Shown: positions 55,992 through 64,000 of the stretch, piece after piece
Numbering within the stretch: the stretch's first letter is position 1
How the letters are laid out: each line of letters opens with the position of its first letter
Assembly (NCBI GenBank): GCA_036435485.1
Contig: CM071598.1
Coordinates: 102,112,501-102,176,500, forward strand
Reading direction: 5' to 3'
Length of the DNA stretch: 64,000 nucleotides
DNA from: Saposhnikovia divaricata
Taxonomy: Eukaryota; Streptophyta; Magnoliopsida; Apiales; Apiaceae
Translations under genes and position numbers: made by a program
The notes under the pieces: generated by a model
What the model saw: only the letters and a program-made list of their open reading frames with translations
Database searches by the model: none
What the model was told of the DNA's origin: nothing

Positions 55992-56570
55992 TATACTATA
56001 TTATAATAGTCGAAACATTGAAAGTTTGGTCGGTACGGTACTTTGTATTTTTACTTAATTACCCTTACTTAATTATTCTTTACTTAATTTATTTTATTTG
56101 GAATATATTTATTTTTGTAGTTACGGGCAATTCTATTTTATAAAAAGATTAACAATATTATAATTCTTAATAACTAACTAATTATCTTTTTCAGCTACAA
56201 CACATCACTTTTTCCAAATAAAATTCCTCATTTTCCAAAAATATCACGCGTTATTCTATTTTATGAAATAAACTAATAATATTGTATAACCAACTAATTA
56301 CCTTTTTTAGCTTAAACATAATATATTTTCTATATTTTCTAACTAAAATATTTTTTTTTCTAAAAATGTCATGTGCAACATATATATAATATTTTAATGA
56401 AATCATATCAGTTAAAAATTTTAAGTCTAAAAAATTCATATCTTAAAAATTTCAAACATAAATTAAATAAAAAATATATAAGCCTAAAAAATTCATATCT
56501 TAAAATTTTTAATGACAAATTAAAGAAAATTATATTATATTAAAAAAATCGTGCATTGCACGGGTTCTAA
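55992..56570 (+). mobile_element. Small non-autonomous Helitron-like element
   Basis: The start TATACTATATTATAATAG resembles Helitron 5' ends. The 3' end has a hairpin CGTGC-ATT-GCACG (56550-56562), then GGTTCTAA, ending in CTAA. No coding sequence. The flanking A|T rule is not clearly met on the right. Confidence 0.55.
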
Positions 56571-56634
56571 AAATTACAATATTTTTAACATAATATTAAA
56601 ATAAATATTATATTATAATATTATACTCTCTATA

Positions 56635-57153
56635 TCTATACTAATATATTAAAACCGAAATATTGAAATTTTGTCGGTTTTGTTTTCCTAATTATTTTTG
56701 TTTTCCTATTTATTTTCGTTTTCGGTTTGGTTATCCTAATTATTAAAATAAATAATATAATAATATAATTTATGGTAACTTGTCGATTGCCTTTTTCATA
56801 TTTTCTTTTAGTTGATATTACATTTTATAAACACCTAAAAACATCAATTGTATCATATCTTCCAATCATCAATATTTCTTTTCTAATTAAAATACATTAC
56901 CTATTAATTTAAAACATAATTTGCAATCATTAATGCTTACCCAAAAATATTACACTATATTACCATTAGATTTTAGTAATGAATAAGAACTGTTAGAGAT
57001 GTAATTATAGGATATATTTTATGATTAAATTACTTTACTAAAAATTCAAGGTTCAAATCGCGTTAACGACATATTTAACTTAAAATTTTAAAATATTAAT
57101 TTTAAACCATGGATGTCATTTATATTAAATTATATTAAATTAATTATTGAAAA
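56635..57153 (+). mobile_element. Helitron-like fragment, copy 1
   Basis: Begins TCTATACTAATATATTAAAACCG. Its body is alignable with the next copy. No 3' hairpin found. Confidence 0.5.
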
Positions 57154-57656
57154 TCTATACTATTATATTAAAGCTGAAAGAGTGAAAGTTTGTCGGTTTG
57201 GATTTAGGTTTGGTTATCCTAATTATTAAAATAAATAATGGCATAATATAATTAATGGTAATTAGCCATTACCATTTTCACAATTACTTTTAGTTGAAGA
57301 TATTACTTTTTATAAAAACATCAATGGTACCATATCTTCAAATCATTAATATTTCATTTCTAATTAAAATACATTACCTTTTTTATTTAAAACTAATCTT
57401 ATAATCATTAATATATACCTAAAAATATGACACCATATTTTCAATCATTAATAAAATATATTAAAAATCCCTATACATTGTTTATAATAAGAAACATTAG
57501 TCTAATCCGTAAATATGAGTATATTAAATTATATTAAATTAAAATTATTAAAATTATTAAAATAATAATTATATAAAAACATAATTGTAATATTACATAA
57601 TATTTAATAAATACCTAAAATATCGTATTTTTCAATCAATTTAAACGATATTTACT
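57154..57656 (+). mobile_element. Helitron-like fragment, copy 2
   Basis: Begins TCTATACTATTATATTAAAGC, 519 bp after copy 1, with a similar body (TTATCCTAATTATTAAAATA and beyond). Cut by the LTR of element G. Confidence 0.5.
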
Positions 57657-57659
57657 TGT

Positions 57660-58168
57660 TGTGGAACAAAAACTAGGTTACGAATTGCGGCTGGGGTTTG
57701 AGTGTGTTTTATGCAAAGGGGGTGAGCTTCGAGCTTTAATGGCTGTTTCCGTGTTCGAGACTAATCGGTCCTCACAGAGTGCCTACGTATCTCATATTGA
57801 GAATCAAGCCAAAAAACGTAGTTCTAGGTGAAGGATCAGGTCCTTTATATAGGCTCGGGGAGCCTTAGAATTATGGTAGGATTTGGATAGTTGGTGGGTA
57901 AGCCACCGCCTTGAGGAAGGTTCTAGACTCCTTCCTTGTAGGAGTCTGTTTCCATATCAAATTTGGTACCTTCGAGGCTAAGTCTTGTAGGAATAGTATC
58001 CTTATCTGATGCTTATTGTTGAGCTGTTAATATCCCTTAATATTAATTACGAAATTAATATTAAAATAGGGTTTTGGACCCTGTTGGTGGGCCCCACGTT
58101 TTGACCATGTCAGTTCTAATTAATGCAACATTAAATGTGTCTTTTGGACTTACTTTTAGCCCATATCA
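57660..58168 (-). repeat. 3' LTR of element G
   Basis: Bounded by CA at 58167-58168 next to the PPT and TG at 57660 (57657 is also possible). About 509 bp. TATA box CCTATATAAAG on minus at 57843-57853, with a probable leader downstream. The second LTR is outside the window, so the limits rest on PPT and TG/CA only. Confidence 0.75.
57843..57853 (-). promoter_or_regulatory. TATA box in the G LTR
   Basis: CCTATATAAAG on minus. Confidence 0.65.
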
Positions 58169-58185
58169 TTTGCCCCCCAACTTCC
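58169..58185 (-). other. Polypurine tract of G
   Basis: GGAAGTTGGGGGGCAAA on minus, directly before the LTR start TGATATGGGC. Confidence 0.85.
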
Positions 58186-58330
58186 AGGAAAACTGATCAG
58201 GTTTTCTTTGAAGTTATAACGGCCTTTACTCGAGGCTCGGGTCAGGGTCTATCTTTATACACTAGTGTTTCACGAATATTGTCTTGATGTAAAGCGTGGA
58301 ACGACCGACGCATTTACGACAATGTTAAGT

Positions 58331-58834
58331 AAATGCTACTCGACGCTAACAACGTTTAAACGATGTTAAACGGTATTAATCGACTTAAAACGGCACTAAT
58401 CGACTCTAATCGGTGCTAATCGGCACTAATCGATGCTACTCGGCACTAATCGGTGCTACTCGGCACTAATCGGTGCTAATCGGCACTAATCGGTGCTACT
58501 CGGCACTAATCGGTGCTACCTGGCACTAATCGATGCTAATCGGTACTAATCGACACTAATCGGTGCTACTCGGCACTAATCGGTGCTAATCGGTACTAAT
58601 CGGTGCTACTCGGCACTAATCGGTGCTACTCGGCACTAATCGGTGCTAATCGGTACTAATCGGTGCTACTCGGCACTAATCGGTGCTACTCGGCACTAAT
58701 CGGTGCTACTCGGCACTAATCGATGCTAATCGGTACTAATCGGCACTAATCGGTGCTACTCGGCACTAATCGGTGCTAATCGGTACTAATCGGTGCTACT
58801 CGGCACTAATCGGTGCTACTCGGCACTAATCGGA
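58331..58834. repeat. Tandem array, 10/20-bp period
   Basis: About 500 bp of CGGCACTAAT alternating with CGGTGCTACT or CGGTGCTAAT; degenerate at its left edge. No gene between PPT and this array. Confidence 0.93.
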
Positions 58835-58881
58835 ATCACATTGATTGGCGGAAAAAGACCCGGAAAAGCTGCAGCAACCCC

Positions 58882-59198
58882 CTAGTCAGTTGCCAGGAGG
58901 TCCTGGTCGGCTGCCAGGAGGTCCTGGTCGGCTGCCAGGAGGTCCTGGTCGGCTGACAGGAGGTCCTAGTCGGCCTGACCCCTCCAATGGCAGCTGGTCG
59001 GCTGATAGGAGGTCCAGGTCGGCTGACAGGAGGTCCTATTCGGTTGACGGGAGGTCCTGGGCGGCTAACGGGAGGTCCTGGTCGGCTGACGGGAGGTCCT
59101 GGTCGGCTGACGGGAGCTCCTGGTCGGCCTGACCCCTTCAATGAAGCCTGGTCGGCTGCCAGGAGGTCCTGGTCGGCCACCAGGTACTTCTGGTCAGC
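58882..59198. repeat. Minisatellite 2a, about 21-bp period
   Basis: Units near GGAGGTCCTGGTCGGCTGAC, interrupted by a longer unit with GTCGGCCTGACCCCTYCAATG at about 58971 and 59122. Confidence 0.9.
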
Positions 59199-59230
59199 TA
59201 GGACACTCCAAGGTTGTAGAAAACATTGTG

Positions 59231-59295
59231 ATCTTCGCGTGGACTGTAAGATCGTCCAAATTCGATACCCGAAGCTCAAGATATGGCCGAAACAG
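59231..59295 (-). other. 65-bp block shared with Athila LTRs
   Basis: Sits between minisatellites 2a and 2b. Same two flanks and same 28-bp spacing as 2174-2238. Confidence 0.8.
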
Positions 59296-59327
59296 CGTTG
59301 AAATGTCCGGTACCAGCTTGCCAAGAG

Positions 59328-59668
59328 ATCCAGGTCGGCTGACATGAGGTCCTTGGCCGGCCACGGGGCTAACATGAGGTCCTTGGCCGGCCACGACTGA
59401 CATGAGGTTGGCCTGACCCCTCCATGGGCGGCTGGTCGGCTGACATGAGGTCCTTGGCCGGCCACGGGGCTGACATGAGGTCCTTGGCCGGCCACGGGGC
59501 TGACATGAGGTCCTTGGCCGGCCACGGCTGACATGAGGTCGGCCTGACCCCTCCATGGGCGGCTGGTCGGCTGACATGAGGTCCTTGGCCGGCCACGGCT
59601 GCAAAGAGGTCGGCCTGACCCCTCCTTAGACGGCTGGTCGGCCGACACGAGGTCCTTGGCCTTGTCTT
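59328..59668. repeat. Minisatellite 2b, about 30-bp period
   Basis: Units near GCTGACATGAGGTCCTTGGC plus CGGCCACGG, with longer units containing GGCCTGACCCCTCCATGGGC at about 59406, 59539 and 59610. Related to 2a. Confidence 0.9.
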
Positions 59669-60038
59669 GAGTGCCTTATCGTGCCTCTCGGAGCTTTTTC
59701 GCAATATCTGAGTTCTCGGTCTTGAATCATGACCGTGACCCTTAGCTGTAGAGTATCACCTTTTGAAGCATAGCTAGCCTTTTGATTAACGAAGCTAATC
59801 TCTTACAATCTAACTTTCTTAATCGTAATTGACTCTTGATGCTTAGTTACGCGTTTAAGTGTAACATGGCGCAACATACTCTTTTAAACGCTTCTTTTGT
59901 TCAGAATCGTATAAATTTGTTACGATTCTTTCCTTATATATCGGATGAGTTTCATCTTTTTCTACTCATAAACGATAGAAGACCTGCAAACACGAACCGA
60001 GCTGTCTTTCAACCTGGTATAGGAAGTCACCCATCTTC
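59669..60038 (+). other. Region upstream of the antisense gene
   Basis: No gene assigned. A frame open from ATG 59839 runs into the antisense ORF but passes the TATA box, so I treat it as upstream sequence. Confidence 0.5.
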
Positions 60039-60046
60039 TATAAAAG
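60039..60046 (+). promoter_or_regulatory. TATA box of the antisense gene
   Basis: TATAAAAG followed by a CT-rich stretch and, 114 nt later, the ATG at 60160. Spacing fits a plant promoter and 5' UTR. Confidence 0.7.
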
Positions 60047-60159
60047 AGTGGAAGAAGCCTTCATTTTCATTCACTTCATCTCTTCTTACTTCTAAAATTC
60101 TCTCTGAAATCTTTCAAGCTCCCAGGCTTCCAAGTTCTAGTTCCAAGTTCGAGTTCAAG

Positions 60160-61014
60160 ATGTCAGACGGCAACCGAGCACCTGCTCCGTCATTCTCTAT
60201 GTCCGAGGTGATGTCCAAGAGGGCCATAGCAAGAACTCTTCGAAGTAAAACTACTTTGCAACCTACCTCCTATATTGATCGTAGATTTCATTCTTTATTA
60301 GACTTGTTGAGTACTATGAGGGATGCATTCCCTAACAGTTCTGAATTACCCTCGTATCATAGTCCGTGTAAGTTAAATGAGCGTGATGTAGCCAAAATTA
60401 GACAGACGTATGGCTTCCCGGACTCGGTCAAGGTCCGCCTTCCTGGCCTAGGTGACAGAACCTGTAATTGGCATCCTGAGAAGCTGTGTGTTTTCAAGGG
60501 TGCCCTTGAAGCAGGTTTGAGATTTCCAGTCGATCCGTTCATTGTCAGGCTTCTAGCAGAGCTCCAGGTTCATCCCTGCCAATTATATCCTAATGCATGG
60601 CGTGCTATTCTCATTTTCATGTTAAGGTGCCGGGATCTAGATATCCAGCCGACCACCACATTATTCCGGAGCATATTTTTAATAAAGAATTCTTCTGACT
60701 CAAAGAAGGGATGGATCAGTATCCAACACAGGTCCAATATTCCTCATATTGTGAATGCCTTCTCCTTCCCAGATTCTCACCATTCTTGGGCAAACGAGTT
60801 CGTGATTCTGAAATGGAGTGGTGGCACTGGGGCCATTTCTTTGTGTCAAAATTTGGAGAAGTGAAAGATAGTTTGCACTTCGTGTGCGATCTCAGCCCAG
60901 AAGAGCTGCTTGATCGAGATAAACTAATTGCGGACGACGGCCGAACTCATTACAAAGTTTTCTTGAATGAGAAGAGGCTTGTGGAAGCTGGCCTTAGCTT
61001 ACTTTCTATTGAGG
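60160..61014 (+). pseudogene. Antisense gene of G, exon 1 (one frameshift)
   Basis: ATG at 60160 (MSDGNRAPAPSFSMSEVMSK). The protein resembles the plant family annotated as putative gypsy type transposon, the usual antisense ORF of Tat elements. It includes YGFPDSVKVRLPG, FPVDPFIVRLLAELQVHPCQLYPNAWRAILIF and CRDLDIQPTTTLFRSIFL. Between about 60790 and 60864 the homologous frame moves by one base (to WHWGHFFVSKFGEVKDSLHF), which suggests a one-base deletion or equivalent. The exon ends at 61014 before GTAATT; intron 61015-61084 ends in TTTCAG. The two later exons follow in matching phase. Molecular role unknown. Confidence 0.75.
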
Positions 61015-61084
61015 GTAATTTTTTTATAGCACATTATGACCTCTGTTTGTTCTTATCCCGATATCTTTTCTGTTTCAATTTCAG

Positions 61085-61416
61085 CTACTGAAGAAATAGA
61101 TAGACGTCCAGAGATCCAGCCGAAGGTTACTAAGAGGATGGTCAAGAGAGCCGAGGCGGCTGCTGCACCCCCTGGCCAGAAAATTCCGCAGTTTCTGTCG
61201 GGATGTTCTTCAAAAAGACCCCGTAATGATGACGGGAAGATCAAGACCCCTTTCAACCCTGGTTGGGGCATTTGTGAACAAGACTCTGTCTTAGGATGCC
61301 CGGAGTTGGCCTTGGATTGGTCTAAGTGTTGCATCACTCCCCCCGATCTCTTGACAGTAACTGCCGGGGATAAAATTGACGAAGCAGAGATTCTAGGAGC
61401 TCAAGCCATGTATCAG
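61085..61416 (+). CDS. Antisense gene of G, exon 2
   Basis: Begins in phase after the 70-bp intron. Encodes EEIDRRPEIQPKVTKRMVKR, an Ala/Pro patch, and PGWGICEQDSVLG to a Met-Tyr-Gln end. The donor CAG|GTTTTA starts intron 61417-61494, which ends in TTATTTCAG. Both introns are short (70 and 78 bp) and T-rich, as in plants. Confidence 0.7.
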
Positions 61417-61494
61417 GTTTTACACTCTCTATCTCAAATGTAATGTCTTCATATAAATCATCATTGTCAATATCTGACTAACCCTTTATTTCAG

Positions 61495-62343
61495 GCTAAT
61501 GTCTACTTCCAGGCCAGCTCTCGTCAAGGCCGAGCATACCGAGATGAGAATGTGGCCTTAAGAGAGGAGAAGGCAATATTTAATGAGAAATATCAGGACT
61601 TAGAGTCCAGGGCCACTCGTGCGGAAGCTGATGCACGTTCTTTCCAGAGGCAATATGACTCCTTGTACAAGAAAAGGGCGGCTGATTACAAATTGGTGGT
61701 GAAGGCTTACCAAGAGTGTGAGGACTTTTTCCAGCTTATAGACAAGCATGACGACGAAGTACGCCCGAGTATCATGTCTGTCGGCTGGGACAGGGCTGTT
61801 AATGCTGTGAGCAAGAGGCATCCAACCGTAGTCAATCCAATGGACTTCCCAAGCCCTTATGGTCACGTTGCTTCAGGCTCGGGAGTCAACACAGTGGCCC
61901 AAGCATCGGGTTCTGGCTCTAGGGGAAGCCGTCGCCGTTCTGGTTATGGATTAAGAAGGGGTGCCCAAGCTGTTAGTCAAGACTCAAGCTCTTCGGGCTC
62001 TCGTGGAAAGAAGCCCATGATAGCGAGAAGGGATGGGACGATTCGTCAACCAATCCCAAGCAATAGGAGGCTCCAAAAGGAAGCAAGTCCTTCTTATAGC
62101 TCCGAAGAAGAAGAAGAAGAAGAAGAAGAAGAAGAAGAAGAAGAAGAAGAAGAAGAAGAAGAAGAAGAAGAAGAAGAAGAAGAAGAAGAAGAAGAAGAAG
62201 AAGAAGAAGAGGGGGAAGAAGCCGAGGGAGATGGGGCACACCCGACTGCAATGGCAACCGAAGATGACGGCAGCTCTGATGATGATTCGGGCGAGGAGGG
62301 TTCTACTGAGGAAGAGAGTTCTAAAGATGCTCCACAGGAGTAA
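61495..62343 (+). CDS. Antisense gene of G, exon 3 (coiled coil, Glu tract)
   Basis: Starts ANVYFQASSRQGRAYRDENV. A helical coiled-coil segment follows (REEKAIFNEKYQDLESRATR), then a Ser/Gly/Arg-rich basic part (SGSGSRGSRRRSGYGLRRG), and a run of 36 Glu residues encoded by GAA repeats at 62104-62211, then an acidic end to TAA at 62343. The Glu run is a trinucleotide microsatellite and is likely length-variable. The opposite-strand poly-Leu/Phe and forward poly-Lys frames are by-products. Confidence 0.72.
   Translation, partial: ANVYFQASSRQGRAYRDENVALREEKAIFNEKYQDLESRATRAEADARSFQRQYDSLYKKRAADYKLVVKAYQECEDFFQLIDKHDDEVRPSIMSVGWDRAVNAVSKRHPTVVNPMDFPSPYGHVASGSGVNTVAQASGSGSRGSRRRSGYGLRRGAQAVSQDSSSSGSRGKKPMIARRDGTIRQPIPSNRRLQKEASPSYSSEEEEEEEEEEEEEEEEEEEEEEEEEEEEEEEEEEEEGEEAEGDGAHPTAMATEDDGSSDDDSGEEGSTEEESSKDAPQE
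62104..62211 (+). repeat. (GAA)n microsatellite inside exon 3
   Basis: 35 GAA units and one GAG, in frame. Confidence 0.95.
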
Positions 62344-62727
62344 GTGGCCTTGCACGGCCTTGTTAGCCGCTTGTGGCTGTGTTTATTTTCATTCGGGGTC
62401 CTTCATGGACTTAGAGTTATATTTGGTATGTCTGTAACTTAAACCTTGGCCCATAAAGGCATATTATGTATGCAGTTGTTTTCCTTTATTCGTGTGTTCT
62501 TTATTTTCTGTACTTGATCATTCTAGACTTACACTCAACATGTGTTTGGTACGTAATCAAAATCATAGAATCATAGAACGGAAAACAACTTGCATTAATA
62601 ACTGAAAATGGGTTCAACCCTTACATAGATACTCTATCTCCTACTGGGAGCAACATGCTCTATAATGGTTTCATTCGAACCTTATTCCTAATAAATAGAT
62701 AAAAGTCCAAGCCTTCGTCAAAAGAAC
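62344..62727. other. Spacer between antisense gene and integrase
   Basis: The antisense gene and pol converge here. The probable 3' UTRs of both overlap. No other feature seen. Confidence 0.5.
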
Positions 62728-64000
62728 TTAAACGTAATAAGCTTTGAGGTTCACAGCATGCCAAGTTCGGGGCACCTCAACCCCGTCCATGGTTCCTAAC
62801 TTGTAGGATCCTCGACCTAACACCTTTTTGACTAGATACGGTCCTTCCCAGTTTGGTGCTAGCTTTCCTTTCTGGCTGACTCCTGAGGCTTCAATTTTTC
62901 TAAGGACCATGTCGCCTTGTCGAAAGAATCTTTCTTTAACTCTCTGGTTGTAGTGAAAAGAGGCTCTCTTCTGATATTCAGTATTTCGGGCGTTTGCTTC
63001 GTCCCTAACCTCGTCAATCAGGTCTAGGGCCAGTCTCATGCCTTCTTCATTAGTTTCTTGTTCGTATGCCTCAACTCGAGGTGATGCATGCATTATTTCC
63101 AAGGGCACTACTGCCTCGGCTCCATAAGCCAGCAAGAACGGGGTTGCTCCAGTCGTCACCTTACAGGTGGTGCGATATGCCCAGAGTATGGGTAGTAACT
63201 CATCCACCCAAGTATTCCTTGAGCGTTCAACCCTCTTTTTCAATCCATCCAGGATGATCCGATTGGCAACCTCTGCTTGCCCATTTGCCTGCGGATGTGC
63301 TACTGAAGTGAAACGAAGCTCAATTGCATTTTCCTCACAGTATTTCTTAAACTCTTGATTGTTAAACTGCGTTCCATTATCCGTCACAAGAATCCGAGGG
63401 ATTCCATATCTACAAATAATGTTCTCCCAAAAGAACTGGGCAACTTGTTTGGTGGTTATCTTGGCTAGGGGCTTAGCCTCAATCCACTTGGTGAAGTAGT
63501 CGATGGCCACTATCAGAAACTTTCTTTGGGCAGACGCTACGGGAAAGGGACCAAGTATATCCATTCCCCACATTACACGGAATAGGAGAGTTAATCGAGG
63601 TTAACATCTCGGGCGGCTATCTCACAACTGGAGCGTGCTTCTGACACCTATCGCACCGCTTGACATAATTTTGTGCATCGGAAAGCATGTCTGGCCAGTA
63701 GAATCCTAGTCGAGTGATTTTGTGAGCTAGGGCTCTGCCCCCCAAGTGTTGTCCACAGATCCTTTCATGAACTTCCTCTAGTGCTTCTCTTGCCTCTTGG
63801 GGTCTCAAACACCTCAAGTATGGGATGACAAACGATCTTTTGTAAACAATACCTTCGATTAAGGCGTATCTCAATGCTCTTACCGACAGCTTTCGTGCCT
63901 CCAAGGCATCATCAGGGAGCCAACCGGTTTCTAGGTGAGCTTTGATAGGATCTATCCAGCAGCTTCCTATATCAATTGGTGCTACCAACTTAGAGTTGAT
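62728..64000 (-). pseudogene. pol: G integrase, C-terminal pol (broken)
   Basis: 63617-64000 encodes the zinc-binding region (HERICGQHLGGRALAHKITR, CDRCQKHAP). TAG at 63617-63619 and a small deletion near 63576 separate it from the core, which starts WGMDILGPFPVASAQRKF and has DYFTKWIEAKPLAK, VTDNGTQFNNQEF and AHPQANGQAEVANR with the conserved acidic residues. A C-terminal region ends in WHAVNLKAYYV at 62728. The lesions imply an inactive copy. RNase H and RT lie beyond the window. Confidence 0.9.

Larger units (their letters stand above)
57660..64000 (-). mobile_element. Element G: Tat-type Ty3/gypsy retrotransposon, partial
   Basis: Minus orientation, right part off the window. Order from the right: integrase zinc region, integrase core, spacer, antisense gene on the plus strand, tandem repeats, PPT and 3' LTR. 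An antisense extra ORF and tandem repeats before the 3' LTR are known traits of the Tat group (Ogre, Grande, Retand types). The integrase sequence fits that group. The integrase frame is broken. Confidence 0.85.

Noticed and set aside
58836..59648. 270-codon repetitive minus frame and matching plus frames over the minisatellites
   Set aside because: Open because repeat periods (21 and 30 bp) are multiples of three; no domain and no ATG-led context.
61973..62437. Poly-Leu, poly-Phe and poly-Lys frames across the GAA run
   Set aside because: Other frames of the Glu-coding microsatellite.
1..64000. Host protein-coding genes or tRNA genes
   Set aside because: Every convincing coding signal belongs to a transposable element; no tRNA-like A and B boxes recognised outside primer-site matches.

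Overview
The window is plant nuclear DNA, almost certainly repeat-rich heterochromatin of a flowering plant. It holds nested LTR retrotransposons of the Athila, Tekay (chromovirus) and Tat types, plus an L1-type LINE, a Ty1/copia-like solo LTR, and Helitron-like and hAT-like remnants. I found no ordinary host gene, tRNA, rRNA or bacterial feature. The species cannot be named from the sequence.

Layout, left to right. Element E (1-15096, minus, Tekay type, pol side cut by the window edge) has gag interrupted by element A (952-9083, minus, Athila type, LTR pair 1488/1488 bp, TSD CCTCC). A keeps gag and protease but has no RT, RNase H or integrase. E's 3.5-kb 5' LTR (11597-15096) sits in the 3' LTR of element F (15097-48842, minus, a second Athila-like family with only a decayed mini-gag). 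F is split by element C (16791-43274, plus, Tekay chromovirus with chromodomain, TSD AACAA). C is split in its protease region by element B (21377-38182, minus, Athila with complete gag-pol plus ORF3, LTRs 1466/1466 bp, TSD ATGTG). B's 5' LTR contains D (32354-37264, a 4.9-kb solo LTR, TSD CCTAT). The order of insertion is therefore F, then C, then B, then D; and F, then E, then A.

Right of F lies an L1-type LINE (48843-53719, minus; F inserted into its RT). It is followed by an hAT-like end split by a 1565-bp solo LTR (54109-55673, TSD TATGC), and by three related Helitron-like 5' ends (55992-57656). From about 57660 to the right edge is element G (minus, Tat type): 3' LTR, PPT, two families of tandem repeats, an antisense (plus-strand) gene with its own TATA box, two introns and a long Glu tract, then integrase.

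How the parts relate. B encodes every Athila activity, although two nonsense codons now break its reading frame. A and F have lost the enzymes but keep tRNA-Asp primer sites, polypurine tracts and several noncoding structures in common with B. The most interesting signal is this shared structural set: paired hairpins 10-21 nt after the last stop codon, a two-hairpin module upstream of the PPT, and a palindrome at the LTR tip. Their stems differ between families by compensating base changes. A second notable signal is a 65-bp block with two near-identical flanks and a diverged 28-bp centre, shared by the Athila LTRs and the minisatellite of the unrelated Tat element G.
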